A stretch of DNA of 64,000 bases from Cupriavidus sp. UYMMa02A. GTDB taxonomy: Bacteria > Pseudomonadota > Gammaproteobacteria > Burkholderiales > Burkholderiaceae. The stretch covers positions 1 to 64,000 of the forward strand of contig LRMT01000167.1 of NCBI GenBank assembly GCA_001725945.1, given 5' to 3'. The notes beneath the pieces are model-generated. The model saw nothing but the letters and a program-made list of their open reading frames with translations. It did no database searches and was not told the origin of the DNA. Shown piece by piece: positions 52,411 to 63,117 of this stretch (position 1 is the first letter of the stretch; every line of letters starts with the position of its first letter). The position numbers and the translations under genes are program-made.

Positions 52411-53826
52411 ATGCCCAGGCCCAATCCAGCGCTCCGACGCAGCCAGAAGGCGCCCATGACACCGATGCGCCGGCGCTTTGTCATGAGCGGCGCCATCCTG
52501 CTGGTTGCCGCACTGGGCTGGGGCGTGGCGGTCGTCGTCGAACCCGCCATCCAGCGCACCATCGTCATCACGACCGGCGCGGACAAGGGCATCTACCGCG
52601 GCTTTGCGGATCGCTACGCGCCCCTGCTCAAGCGCGACGGCATCACGCTCGATATCCGCAGTTCCGCCGGGTCCGTCGAAAATTATTCGAGGCTGACGGA
52701 TCCGGACAGCGAATACGACGTCGGCTTCATCCAGTCGGGCACCACCACCCCGAAGGAAACCGACCATCTGCAGACCATCGCCGCCGTTTCCTACGAACCC
52801 ATCTGGGTGTTCTATCGCGGCAAGGCCACGATAGACCGGCTGGCACAGTTGAGCGGCAAGCGGATCTCGATCGGCGTTCCTGGCAGCGGGCTGTTGAATG
52901 TCTCGCGCGTATTGCTGAGCCATAGTGGCGTCAACGCGAACAACAGCACGCTGCTGGAAATGGACGCCAGCCAGGCCTATCAAAGCCTGCGCAATGGCCA
53001 GCTCGACGCCGCCTTCTTCATCGGCAGGCCGGATGCCGACATGCAGCAGAAGCTGCTGAACAGCGACCTGAAGCTGATGAATTTCGCCCAGGCCGACGCC
53101 TGGTGCAGAGGTTCCCCGCGCTCTCCAAGCTCACATTCCCGCGCGCATCGACCAGCATCGCCAAGGATCTTCCGCAGGCGGATGTCACGCTGGTGGCGGC
53201 CACGGCCCTGCTGGTCTCGAAGGACACCCTCCATCCCGCCCTAGTCTACCTGCTGTTGGAGGCAGCCCGGTCTGTGCACGGCGGCGAGGACTACTTCACG
53301 CGGCTGGGCACGTTTCCCAACCTGAATACGAGCGAGTTTCCCATCTCCGACGAGAGCATGCGCTACTTCAAGTCGGACGCCCTTCCTGCAGCGCTACTTG
53401 CCTTTCTGGCTGGCCAGCTTCATAGAACGGCGCCTGCTGATCCTGCTGCCCTTCATGGCCTTGCTGCTCGGCTTGCTGCAAGCGTTACCGCGCATGGCAG
53501 AGGCGAGGTACAAGAACCGGCTCGTAGTCTGGTACCAGGAGATCAAGGCGCTGGAAGATGAAATCTGGAGGAACGGCGAGCCGACCACAGAACAAGTGGC
53601 GCAATGGCGCGACGAGATCGAGAACATCGATGCGCACGCCAGCCAGATACGGCTGCCGCAGCGCTACTTCCAGGATGTCTACGCCCTGAAGCAGGCGATC
53701 GGCGTCGTCAGGGACCGGATTTCCCATGCAGCCGCGAGGGCAAGGAATCCTGTTGGCGACAGGGCCCCGGACCAATCTATTGGGCAGTATATCCACCATC
53801 CACCATCAAGCTGGCCCCCGCCATGA
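52411..53826 (+). CDS. TAXI-family TRAP solute receptor with C-terminal membrane anchor (frameshifts)
   Basis: Receptor of the TAXI group, here orphan: no TRAP permease is nearby. An N-terminal signal/anchor (FVMSGAILLVAALGWGVAV) precedes TIVITTGADKGIYRGFADRYAPLLKRDGI, RISIGVPGSGLLNVSRVLL and GQLDAAFFI. One base is lost near 53095, two near 53380 (a G run). The third segment has a hydrophobic span (LLILLPFMALLLGLLQAL) after FLQRYLPFWLASFIERR and a helical tail to about 53826. The same architecture occurs in stand-alone TAXI proteins. The end overlaps the convergent SDR by 50 bp and is uncertain. Confidence 0.82.
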
Positions 53827-54522
53827 ACGAGGCATCGTCGCTGGCCAGGAACGTGATGGCGGCGGCGACTTCCTCTGCCCGTCCGAGCCTGCCGATTGGA
53901 TGGAGGCCGGTGATCTGCGCGAGGCTCTCGTCGCTGGCACCGGCGATCAGCGGTGTCTCGATGAAACCCGGGCATACGGCATTGACCCGAATGCCCGCCT
54001 TTGCGCAGGCGACACCGAGCGAGCGCGTCATGTTCACCACGCCGCCCTTGGCGGCGTTGTATGCCGTGGCGCCCGGCCTTCCAACATGGCCAAGCACTGA
54101 GGCGACATTGACAACCGCACCGCCTCCCTCCTGCTTTTTCATCTGCGCGATGGCGTACTTGTTGCTGAAAAATACGCCAGTGAGGTTCACGTCCAGCATT
54201 TGGTGCCAGGTCTCGCTGGTGAGCAATTCGATCGCCATGGCCTGCTGGGCGATACCTGCATTCGCGACCATGATGTCGAGCTGGCCGAATTCCAGAACCA
54301 CTGCCGCCACCAATTCTTGCACCTCGTGCTCGAGCGTGACATCCACGCGCGAGAATCGCACCGCATGCCCAGCTCCGGCCAGCTCGCGGGCCAGCAGTTC
54401 ACCGCGCTCCGACAGGTCCGTCAGTACGACCCTTGCACCTTCGGCGACAAATCGCCGCACGGTCGCCGCGCCAATCCCGCTGCGCCTCCGGTGACAATCG
54501 CCACCCTGTTCCTCAGCTTCAT
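53777..54522 (-). CDS. Short-chain dehydrogenase/reductase (one frameshift)
   Basis: Classical SDR. MKLRNRVAIVTGGAAG, then after one lost base near 54470 IGAATVRRFVAEGARVVLTDL completes the nucleotide site, with Asp favouring NAD. VANAG, NVASVLGHVGRPGATAYNAAKGG (Ser, Tyr, Lys) and a C-terminal FMAGASLMVDGGYTAQ follow. Start at the ATG 54522 behind GGAGGGA. Rejoined about 248 residues. Substrate unknown. Divergent context with the hydrolase upstream on the same strand. Confidence 0.85.
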
Positions 54523-54680
54523 CGATCCCTCCGCGGCTATCCGCGCACTTGTTGCCTGTCGAAAACAAAGAAGAGGTTCCACAGGCATTGCCCGTGGAAC
54601 CCCCGAAACCCGGCTGCCGTGGAATGTGTCATCTAGACCGGAGGTCGGCACCCGGAGTGGAGCGCAATGAATGGTGAATC

Positions 54681-55248
54681 TCACAGCTCGCGGAGCAACT
54701 CCGCGGCCCTCGGCCAGTTGCTATAACCATCGGACGGCGAAAGGTGGCCAATGTCGCCGCCATCGACGAAGCGGCTTCCCCAGGCCTCTGCAAGGGCGTG
54801 GACCTGCTCGAATCCTCCGATCGGGTCGTTGCGGCTGCCGACCACAATACTCGGGAACGGCAGGCGCGTCCTCGGCAGCGGTGTCCAGCCGCTGGCAGCC
54901 AAGGTCTGCGCGTCGGAGTAGCCGGCCGGCAGAGGCGTGTCCAGGTCGGCGGGGGCGGCAAGCAATGCGCCCTGGACCTCGCGCGTCGTCTGCCGTGCCA
55001 GTGAACCGTGATGCAGCACCCCATGCTATGGGCCACCAGGACGATCGGCCCTTCGATGCTGGTGGCGACGCGCTCAAGGTTCGCCACCCTGGCGCTGCGC
55101 AGCGCCTTGTCGTGGTCGATCTGCGGCACGATCCGCACCGCCCTTCCCTGCGCGCCAGTTGTTCGGCGAGCAGCGTTTGCCAGTGCTCCGGCATGTGATC
55201 GCGAAGACCGGGAACAATCACGACCGTCGGCAAGTTGGTGAAAGTCAT
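54681..55248 (-). CDS. RBBP9/YdeN-type serine hydrolase (two frameshifts)
   Basis: Small alpha/beta hydrolase. MTFTNLPTVVIVPGLRDHMPEHWQTLLAEQL opens the fold. The nucleophile Ser is in LVAHSMGC. VVGSRNDPIGGFEQVHALAEAWGS carries the catalytic Asp, and GGDIGHLSPSDGYSNWP the His. Lost bases near 55135 and 55010. Rejoined about 190 residues, normal for the family. Most homologs are of unknown physiological substrate. Confidence 0.82.
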
Positions 55249-55406
55249 GGGAATCGATTTCCTCGGTTGAGATCTGGAGTGTGATTGCGCTACGCCGCCG
55301 AACAACGAGCCGCGGGCCTCTCTGCGCGACGCGTGGCATGTCGCGGGGGAAGGTGCCGTGAGCGCAGATTGCTACCGGCGCCGCGGCGCCACCACCACGC
55401 GGGTCG

Positions 55407-56567
55407 TCAGAAGATATGGCGGATGCCCACAGCCGCACCGAACATGGACTTCTGACCATTGGACAGCGAGTAGCTATTGCCCAGTGCCAGGCTGGTGGCG
55501 AAGCCGCTGGCCGCCGAGTCCATGGTCAGGCCGGCGTTGCGGGAATACGCCGTGGTCAGGTACACGTCGGTCCGCTTCGAGAGCGAGTAGTCAGTGATCA
55601 GAGCGATCTGCCACGGATTGGCCGCGTGCGTGTTCCCGCCGACGTTCTTCAGGTTCTGGTAGTCGTACTCCAGCGTGAAGTCTAGCGCCGTGGACATGCG
55701 ATACTGACCACCGATCCAGTAGAAATCGTCGCGCAGGACCTCCTTGCCCGTCTGGTCCTTGTTCTGCCCCCAGCGGTAGCCGCCCATCACCTTCCCCGGA
55801 CCAATCGAATAGCTGGCCATGACGGCCGCCTTCTTCAACGTGCCGTTGCTCGTGCCGATCGTCGGGTTCCACTGGTCGTAGCCAACGCCCAGGCCGAGCG
55901 AGCCGTTCATGTAGGTCACGCCGGCACCGTAGGCCGAATCTCGGCGGAACTGGCCCGGCACTTCGCCGTTGCCGCCCAACGCGGGAATACCGGGATTGAT
56001 CTGCGGCAGCGCCGTGCCGACGCCAAACGACCAGTGGGCCATGGCGGTCACGGGACCGAACGTGCCGGTGTATTGCGCCACGTTGTCCTCGCGGAAGTTG
56101 GCGCCGGCAATGACGCCCGCCGGTTCGTACTGCGTGGCGAAGCGGGCCGGTACGAAGTTGGCCATCGACACGAACAGCGACGTGTATTGGCGGCCGAAGG
56201 TGACCTGCCCGTAGTCGTCCGACTTGACGCCGACAAACGCCTGGCGACCGAACATGCGTCCACCCTGCTGCAAGGTGCCGGTATCGGCATTGAAGCCGCT
56301 TTCCAGCACAAAGATGGACTTCAGCCCGCCACCGAGGTCTTCCGTGCCGCGCAGGCCCCAGCGCGAGCCGGAGTAGCCGCCGGAGTTCTCGCGGAACACC
56401 GAATGGCCCGTGCCGGGATTAAAGCCGTTAGCAGCCGACGGTACGACGCCGACCTTGTTGACGTATTCGAGGTTGACGTCGACCACGCCGTACAACGTTA
56501 CGCTGGACTGCGCCTGGGCTGCACCACATGCCATCGCGGCGGCCAAGGCAAGCATCGCTCGTTTCAT
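55407..56567 (-). CDS. Gram-negative porin (OmpC/porin_4 type)
   Basis: Outer-membrane trimeric general porin. Signal peptide 1-19 (ending AQAQ). The start SSVTLYGVVDVNLEYVN is the beta-proteobacterial porin signature. SGGYSGSRWGLRGTEDLGGGLKSIFVLESGFN follows, and the protein ends with the assembly signal GIRHIF (aromatic terminal Phe). Intact 386 residues. First-listed gene of the minus-strand catabolic cluster, it may admit the substrate of the Bug receptor. Confidence 0.95.
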   Translation of the reverse strand: MKRAMLALAAAMACGAAQAQSSVTLYGVVDVNLEYVNKVGVVPSAANGFNPGTGHSVFRENSGGYSGSRWGLRGTEDLGGGLKSIFVLESGFNADTGTLQQGGRMFGRQAFVGVKSDDYGQVTFGRQYTSLFVSMANFVPARFATQYEPAGVIAGANFREDNVAQYTGTFGPVTAMAHWSFGVGTALPQINPGIPALGGNGEVPGQFRRDSAYGAGVTYMNGSLGLGVGYDQWNPTIGTSNGTLKKAAVMASYSIGPGKVMGGYRWGQNKDQTGKEVLRDDFYWIGGQYRMSTALDFTLEYDYQNLKNVGGNTHAANPWQIALITDYSLSKRTDVYLTTAYSRNAGLTMDSAASGFATSLALGNSYSLSNGQKSMFGAAVGIRHIF

Positions 56568-56725
56568 TTACTCCCATCCTCCAAGGTTCAACATTTTCAT
56601 ATGATTGTTTTCAGGCACAGTCACTACGACTTCCGGCGCCTGGCGCGCCGTTACTACAGGCGGGGCGTTGCAATCCACCACCTAGATCAAGGATCACCAG
56701 CCCGACCTCCCGGTACGCGTCGGTG

Positions 56726-57706
56726 TCATTCCGGCTGGATCTTGAAGGTCTTCACGATGCCGGCGTTCCGATCGAAGTCGGCTCGCAAGTCGTGGTTGAG
56801 TTGGGAAAGGCCTTGTGGCTCCAGCGGCTCGAACCCGAGCGCTGAAATCCGCTCCTTCACGCCGGCTTTCGAGACGGCCTTGTAGACGGCCGCCTGGATT
56901 TTCTCGACGAGGTCTGCCGGGAGCTTGGACGACACGAACACACCGGTCCAGTTGCTGAAGTCCACTTCCGGATAACCCTGCTCTGCAAACGTCGGCACCT
57001 GCGGGAGCATCGGCGACCGCTGCTTCGCGGCCACGGCATAGGCTTTCAGCTTGCCTGCCTTGAGATAGGGCAGCGAGGTCACCATGCCGTCATACATCAC
57101 GGCGATCTGCCCGCCCATCACCTGCGTCAAGGCCGGCGGCGACCCCGGGAACGGAACGTTCTGGAGATCCATGCCGGCCTTCTGGTTCATGATCATGCCG
57201 GCATACTGCGAAGCCGTGCCCGGGCCATAGGTCGCGAAGCTCAGGGTGCCCGGATGCGCCTTCACATAACTGATCAGCCCCGGAAGGTCCTTCGCCGGCA
57301 GGCTCGGCGCACCGACAAGAAGCAGCGTCGATTTGGCCACGGCTGCAACCGGCTTCACATCCTTCATCGGATCGTAGGGCACCTTCATCACGTGCGGGAT
57401 CTCCGCAAACACGTTGGTCGCCGACACCAGGATGGTCTGACCATCGGGCGGCGCTGCCAGCATTGCGCCGACCGCGATGGCGCCGCCAGCCCCCGGCTTG
57501 TTGTCGACGATCACCGCTTGTCCAAGGTCTGCCGTGAGTTGTTCGGACAGCATGCGGGCCATCACATCCATCGTGCCGCCGGCAGGTGCGGGCACCAGCA
57601 CCCGCACCTGTTTGTTGGTCCAGGCCATGGCGGCAGGCATGGCAAGTGCCAGGATCGTCGCGGCGACAACTCGGCGCACGCGCGGGAAGGCAGGTCGATT
57701 CAACAT
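56726..57706 (-). CDS. Bug/TctC-family periplasmic solute receptor
   Basis: Intact 326-residue Bug receptor. A signal peptide (about residues 1-28, ending AMA) is followed by NKQVRVLVPAPAGGTMDVMARML, VIVDNKPGAGGAIAVG and PPDGQTILVS, all Bug landmarks. FATYGPGTASQYAG and GVFVSSKLPADLVEKIQ follow. No tctA/tctB genes lie nearby. It lies between the porin and the SDR/BKACE genes, so its ligand may be the BKACE substrate or precursor. Confidence 0.93.
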   Translation of the reverse strand: MLNRPAFPRVRRVVAATILALAMPAAMAWTNKQVRVLVPAPAGGTMDVMARMLSEQLTADLGQAVIVDNKPGAGGAIAVGAMLAAPPDGQTILVSATNVFAEIPHVMKVPYDPMKDVKPVAAVAKSTLLLVGAPSLPAKDLPGLISYVKAHPGTLSFATYGPGTASQYAGMIMNQKAGMDLQNVPFPGSPPALTQVMGGQIAVMYDGMVTSLPYLKAGKLKAYAVAAKQRSPMLPQVPTFAEQGYPEVDFSNWTGVFVSSKLPADLVEKIQAAVYKAVSKAGVKERISALGFEPLEPQGLSQLNHDLRADFDRNAGIVKTFKIQPE

Positions 57707-57871
57707 CTGTAGTCTCCGTTGTTGGAACTTCCGGCAATGTGCACTTGCCTTGTTGGAAGCAGCCGCGGTCCGGCGACTGGCCAGGCCAGGTCAGCGAAGC
57801 GACTGCCGGATGGTTTGCGAAACACCCGCAAGAGCAGCCTCGCCACTGGGGCAAGCCCAGCGTGCCGGCGA

Positions 57872-58617
57872 CTACATCGCTGTCTTGCCGCCATTGACGC
57901 CGAGAATCTGGCCCGTTATGTACCTGGACCGCGCGGACGCGAGGAACACGATGCGTCGGCGACCTCCTCCGGGGTCCCAATGCGGCCCGCCGGGATCGTC
58001 GCGGCAACTGCCGCAATGTTGTCGGAGCCTCCGGCAATGCGGTCCAGCATTCCGGTATCGATCGGGCCAGGCGCAACCGCATTCACTCGGACATTCGATC
58101 TGCCCGCCTCGAGTGCTGCAGCCTTCGTCAAGCCCTCGATCGCGTGCTTGCTGGCCACATACATTGGATTCTGTGCATTGCCGCGGCTTCCCATCGTCGA
58201 AGAGAGGTTGATCACCACACCCTCTTTCTGCTCCAGCATGACGCGCAACTCGTACTTCATGCTCAGGAACGTCCCGAGGACATTGGCCTCGAAGGTCGCT
58301 GCATAGGATTCAACTGTCTGGTTGACGATCGACCCTGGCGTGCCTTCAGTCCCTGCACTGTTCACTGCGACATCGAGCCTTCCAAAGCGGGTGACGGTGT
58401 GCTCGACGAGTTGATGGACCTGCTCCTCATTGCCGACATCAGCGGGCACGAACTCGGCCTCGGCACCGAGTTCCCGGAGTTGAGATACAAGTGCGGCGCC
58501 TGCAGCGGCATTGCGGCCGGAGCAAACCAGTTGTGCCCCATCACGGCCAAATGCAAGCGCGGTTGCGCGGCCGATTCCAGACGTGGCGCCCGTAACGAGA
58601 ACGACGGTACGAGTCAT
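57872..58617 (-). CDS. Short-chain dehydrogenase/reductase (one frameshift)
   Basis: Classical SDR: VTGATSGIGRATALAF; NSAGTEG; NLSSTMGSRGNAQNPMYVASKHA (Ser, Tyr, Lys). One base is lost near 57955; the corrected C-terminus reads IVFLASARSRYITGQILGVNGGKTAM with a stop at 57872. Rejoined 247 residues. In the cluster with two beta-keto-acid cleavage enzymes it plausibly oxidises a beta-hydroxy acid to the beta-keto acid; that is inference from context. Confidence 0.85.
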
Positions 58618-58720
58618 AAAACCCCTTTTTAATCAAGTCAAACGGATCGATCCAGTTGGAGCAATTCAGGCTGGAGTGCGCACATCAACCGGATCGACTT
58701 TGTCTGCGCCGCGGCAGGGC

Positions 58721-59779
58721 TCAGGCTGCGTTGCGCAGCGGCACGTTCTTGACACCAGGCTTGCGGTTTGGGGTCATGCCGTTGGCCGCCAGGGTTTCAT
58801 CGACATCTTTGTACCAGGTGCCGATTCGGTAAATCTCCCGCGCTTCCTTGCCGTTGGCGATTTCGCGGCCCAGTTCCTTGGCGATACGCACGGTCTGCTG
58901 GATCTGCTGCACCGAAGTGAAGCGGTTGCCGTGCTGATCGATGAGGGTGTCCTCAATGCCGCAGCGCACGTGCATACCCATTGCCAGCGCCATCGTGTTC
59001 CACGGCAGTACGTTCTTGAACAACGACTCAGAGGTGATGGTGCAGCCATCCGGCGCACGCTGGATGAAGTCGAACAGGTTGTACGGATGCGGTCCATGGT
59101 GGCCGCCACCGATGCCAATGCAGGTCAGGTTCAGCGGGCCTTTGTAGAGGCCCCGGCGCACCATGCGGTCCAGCGTTTCGAGGGCATGCATGCCCACCAA
59201 CTGAAAGTGCGGCTGGATGCCGGCTTCCTGCAGGCGGCGCAGGTGCTCTTCCGCCCAGGCCGGGCCGGCCGGGACAATCATTTCACGGTACGCCTCGTAG
59301 ACGGCCGGATTGGCCATGTGCGTGCTCTCGTAGAATTCCGGGTAGATCAACTCCATGATGTTCATCTGGATGGTGTTGAGGGCTACCGTTACCTGATCCG
59401 GCTTTGGGTCGAGGTCGGCCAGTGCGTGGCGGGTGTCGTCTGACAGCCATTTGGCAGCCTGGCCTTCGTCTTCCGGCGCAAAGGAAATCGAGCCGCCGAC
59501 CTGAATGATCATATCCGGCACTGCCTTGCGCACGCCGGCGATCAGTTCGTTGAACATGGACAGGCGCTTGGAACCCTTGCCATCCGGCTCACGCACGTGC
59601 AGGTGCAGCACGCTCGCGCCGGCTTCATAGCAATCCACCGCCTTCTGGATTTGTTCTTCCATGGTCACCGGGATGTCTTCCGGGAAATCTTCCGGCATCC
59701 ACTCCGGGCCGTACGGGGCCACGGTGATTACCACCTTGTCCATGTTCTCGGGGTGCAGCGAATCATCCAGGAATTGCAT
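58721..59779 (-). CDS. Beta-keto acid cleavage enzyme (BKACE, DUF849)
   Basis: Zinc enzyme of the DUF849 family that condenses a beta-keto acid with acetyl-CoA to give acetoacetate and a new CoA ester. ASVLHLHVREPDG holds the His-x-His metal ligands; VALNTIQMNIMELIYPE, GHHGPHPYNL and HVRCGIEDT are family blocks. Intact, 352 residues from the ATG at 59779 (AAGGAGA before it). Longer than the second copy, so it is a divergent BKACE subgroup. Substrate unknown; dehydrocarnitine, 3-keto-5-aminohexanoate and others occur in the family. Confidence 0.9.
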   Translation of the reverse strand: MQFLDDSLHPENMDKVVITVAPYGPEWMPEDFPEDIPVTMEEQIQKAVDCYEAGASVLHLHVREPDGKGSKRLSMFNELIAGVRKAVPDMIIQVGGSISFAPEDEGQAAKWLSDDTRHALADLDPKPDQVTVALNTIQMNIMELIYPEFYESTHMANPAVYEAYREMIVPAGPAWAEEHLRRLQEAGIQPHFQLVGMHALETLDRMVRRGLYKGPLNLTCIGIGGGHHGPHPYNLFDFIQRAPDGCTITSESLFKNVLPWNTMALAMGMHVRCGIEDTLIDQHGNRFTSVQQIQQTVRIAKELGREIANGKEAREIYRIGTWYKDVDETLAANGMTPNRKPGVKNVPLRNAA

Positions 59780-59881
59780 ATCGTTCTCCTTGATAAGGAC
59801 GTTAGTTATCGAAGCCGCAACCAATTGTTGTGGCTGGGTCGAGCATCAATTAACTTGAATGGCTTGGCGCCGATCGACGAC

Positions 59882-60816
59882 TCAGAATGCAACCGCATGC
59901 TTGCCCTTGAGCTGAAGCATGTCGCGCGTCTCATCCGGCGTGGCCACCTCCAGATTCAGGGATTTGAGGATCCCGACGATGCGCCTGACCTGGTCGCATT
60001 GCTGGTCGAAAGCCGGCCCGGGCCATCCCAAAGCGAATCCTCCAGGCCCACGCGGACATTCCCGCCCATCGCAGCCGCCATGGAAGCGATCGGCATCTGA
60101 CTGCGGCCCGCACCCAGCACAGACCAGTAGTAGTCCTTGCCAAAAAGCCGTTCGGCGGTGCGGCGCATATGCATGACATCATCGGGATGCGTGCCGATGC
60201 CGCCGAGCAAGCCGAAAACGGACTGTATGAAGAACGGCGGCTTGAGGATGCCGCGGTCAATGAAATGCGCCGCCGTGTAGAGATGGCTGGTGTCGTAGCA
60301 CTCGATCTCGAAGCGAGTCCCATTGCCGGCACACGACTCAAGGATGTATCGGATTTCCTTGAACGTATTGCGGAAGACGCGGTCTTCGGAGCCTTCGAGG
60401 TAAGGACGTTCCCAGTCGTACTTGAACGCTTTGTGCCTGCCGATCATCGGGTACAGCCCAAAGTTCATCGACCCCATATTCAGCGAGGCAACTTCTGGCT
60501 TCAGTAGCAGTGCCGGTTGCAGCCGTTCCTCGACGAGCATGTTGGGTGCGCCGCCGGTCGTGAGGTTGACGATGACGTCGGTATGCGCGGCGATCTCCGG
60601 GAGGAATTCGCGGAAGAGCGCGGGATCCTGGGACGGCTGGCCATTCTCGGGCTTGCGCGCGTGCAGATGGACGATCGAGGCTCCGGCCTGGGCCGCAGCG
60701 ATTGCCTCGCCGGCGATGTCTTCTGCCGTGATGGGCAGGTAGGGGGACATCGTTGGCGTGTGAATGCCGCCTGTTACGGCGCAGGTCACTATCACCTTGT
60801 TCTGGGGGGCTGCCAT
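59882..60816 (-). CDS. Second beta-keto acid cleavage enzyme (BKACE, DUF849; one frameshift)
   Basis: Canonical-length DUF849 enzyme. KVIVTCAVTGGIHTPTMSPYLPITAEDIAGEA is the family start. ASIVHLHARKPENGQP holds the metal His-x-His; NLTTGGAP, NMGSMNFGLYP, GLLGGIG and GGNVRVGLEDSLWDG are further landmarks. One base is lost near 59978 after SNAT; the restored end reads VRRIVGILKSLNLEVATPDETRDMLQL and stops at 59882. Rejoined about 311 residues. It lies next to the AraC operator, so it is the promoter-proximal gene of the cluster. Confidence 0.9.
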
Positions 60817-60874
60817 GGGGTTCCGTACGTCGTCGATTTGTGGGATTAGTCTAGTAATCCGGGCCGCCGTTGTC

Positions 60875-60910
60875 TCTCATTTCATGACATTCATGTCTCA
60901 TTTCATGACA
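60875..60910. promoter_or_regulatory. 21-bp-spaced direct repeat, candidate AraC operator
   Basis: TCTCATTTCATGACA occurs at 60875-60889 and 60896-60910, exactly 21 bp apart; the second copy is flanked as TGTCTCATTTCATGACA. It lies 58 bp upstream of the BKACE start. Read toward the operon the unit is TGTCATGAAATGA, close to TGTCTGAAAATGA at 35915 (10 of 13 positions). Confidence 0.78.
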
Positions 60911-60978
60911 GAATGTCGAGGTATCCGGGTTTCCCCGAAACGAGCGAATCCGGGCTGTCTACCGGGCAAGGAAAGGCA

Positions 60979-61987
60979 ATGGGCACGTTGATTCGCACCG
61001 GCGTCATGAAGAACTACTTCAAGGTTGCGCAGCATTGGGCCTTGAACCGCAGCCGTTGCTGCGCAAGCTCGGATTGAGCAGCGAGATGCTGGCGGATCCG
61101 GAACACTGGATTTCCGGCAGTGGCGCCGTTGCCTTGCTGGAAGAGTCGGCGCGACTCACGCAATGCCCAACGTTTGGACTGCGGATGGCCGACCTGTGGC
61201 AACTGTCCGATCTTGGCGTCGTCAGCGTGTTGCTCACCCATCAAAGGACCCTGCGCGACGCGGTTGGCACCCTGGTTCAGTATCGGCACCTGATGAACAA
61301 GTTTCTGGTCATCCGGATCGAGGAGGCTGGCAAGAAGGTGATCGTGCGGGAGGACGTCGTCGCGGATGACGCAGGGCCGTCTATACAGTCCGTCGAGCTG
61401 GCACTGGGTTCACTGTCACGCATGTGCAGCACCTTGCTCGGCACATCCTGGCACCCCCTTGGCGTCAATTTCACTCATGACGCTCCCGCTGATCTGCGGC
61501 TGCACCGCCGCATCTTCGGGGGGAAGCTGGAGTTCGCAAGCACTTTCAATGGCTTGATTTGCCGCGCTGCCGACCTGGACCTGCCCAACCCTATTGCCGA
61601 TCCTGTCATGGCACGCCATGCGCAACGCCTGCTTGAAGGTTTGCCGGGAGCCGACGAGCCGTCAATCGTGCTTGAGGTACGGAAGGCGATCTATCTGATG
61701 CTTCCGGCAGGGCGCGCGACGATTGAGCAGGTTGCTCAGGGCCTGGGGATGAACGTGCGCAAACTGCAGCGCCAACTCGAGGCGCGGGAAAGGTGTTCTC
61801 TGACATGGTCAATGGCGTACGGCGCGATCTCGTTATCCACTATATGGACAACAGAAGCTATTCGCTTGGACGCATTGCCAACTCGCTTGGCTACTCCACT
61901 TACGGCTCGTTCGTACGATGGTTCGCGGCGCAGTTCGGCATGACGCCGACGCGGTGGCGCAGCACCAAGCGGGCAAACAAAAGGTAA
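60979..61987 (+). CDS. AraC-family regulator with PF12625-type N-terminus (two frameshifts)
   Basis: Same architecture as the AraC protein at 34820. MGTLIRTGVMKNYFKVAQ, then after one lost base LGLEPQPLLRKLGLSSEMLADPEHWISG; LWQLSDLGVVSVLLTHQRTLRDAV is the ligand-domain landmark. The HTH region reads ATIEQVAQGLGMNVRKLQRQLEARE and, after a second loss near 61795, YSLGRIANSLGYSTYGSFVRWFAAQFGMTPTRWR. About 335 residues. Divergent from the BKACE-Bug-porin cluster, so it is its likely activator. Confidence 0.88.
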
Positions 61988-62095
61988 GCCACTTCTATTT
62001 CTGGACTGTTCGTCACGCCGACGGCGGGCTCAAGCATCGGAGCGCAACATGAAAACGGGACTCGGCAAGTGGAACCCCTTCCAGTTCCGGCTGCT

Positions 62096-62997
62096 TCAAG
62101 GCGCGGCGCCGGCGCCTGATGCCAGGGTTTCATACAACGCCTTTGCGGCAGGCCGCAACGGCCTGTCACGGCGCCGTATCAGCGCCAGGACCCGATCTAC
62201 CGTAGGTTCGACCAGCAGGATGCCGCAAAGCCGGGGATGATCGCGCGGCAGCGCCATGCCAGGCAGCACGGCCATGCCCAGCCCGGCCTCGACCAGGGCC
62301 AGCACGCCAACAACGTGGTTGGCTTCATAGTGAATGGTGGGGCGTCGCTTGAGGTGGGCAATGGCATTATCGATCAGGCGCGATTGCCGCTTTGCTTCGA
62401 CACGCTCACCATCCTCTGGTCCGCCAGTTCCTCCCACGCAATGCAATCCCGTCCTGACCACGGATGCTCCCGCCGCAATGCCAACCTGTAAGGCTCGGTG
62501 CGGATGGCGCGGAATTCGATGTTAGGCTCCTGGGCACCCATGAAGTTGAGACCGAAATCGGACTCTCCCGACATCACGCTGGCGAGGACGGCGTTCGCGC
62601 TCTCGTCGACCACGCGCACGCGCACGCCCGGATGCTGGCTGCCAAACCGATGGATGGCGTCGGGCAGGAAATGCAGCGCCGCAGACGGTATCGCTGCCAC
62701 GGTCACCATGCCACGGTGGAGCGCGGCTTCGTCGCCGAGCCGCAGTACGGCACTATCGAGGATATCCAGCGCGGCGCGGGCCTCCTCCAGGAACTGCCGT
62801 CCGATATTGGTCATGCCCACGCGACGCGTGGTCCGCTCAAGCAAGCGGGAACCCAGCGTCATTTCGAGCTTCTCGATGCGCCGACTCAGCGCTGGCTGCG
62901 AAATATGAAGGGCCTCCGCGGCCATGCGGAAACTGCCTTTTTCGGCGGTCGCGACAAATGCCTGCAGGTCTTCCAGGCCGAAGTTAATGCGTGACAT
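62096..62997 (-). CDS. LysR-family regulator (one frameshift)
   Basis: MSRINFGLEDLQAFVATAEKGSFRMAAEALHISQPALSRRIEKLEMTLGSRLLERTTRRVGMT is a standard HTH; the effector domain follows to DQRMVSVSKQSGNRA. One base is lost near 62400, after which LIDNAIAHLKRRPTIHYEANHVVGVLALVEAGLGMAVLPGMAL continues in the next frame. Rejoined about 300 residues. It is divergent from the Bug gene at 63118 and probably regulates it. Confidence 0.88.
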
Positions 62998-63014
62998 GCA
63001 TCGATTCTTCAGAA

Positions 63015-63058
63015 CATTGCAATTTACAGATTAATCGTCTCTGAATACGCTTGCAATG
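63015..63058. promoter_or_regulatory. Candidate LysR operator between lysR and the Bug gene
   Basis: CATTGCAA (63015-63022) and TTGCAATG (63051-63058) form an 8-bp inverted repeat spanning the 120-bp divergent region, 36 bp between start points. The spacing fits a tetrameric LysR protein. Confidence 0.45.
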
Positions 63059-63117
63059 CCGAATTGGCCCTTGACACATGCCGCAAAGCGCACATCAAAA
63101 AAGTACTCCGGAGACAT

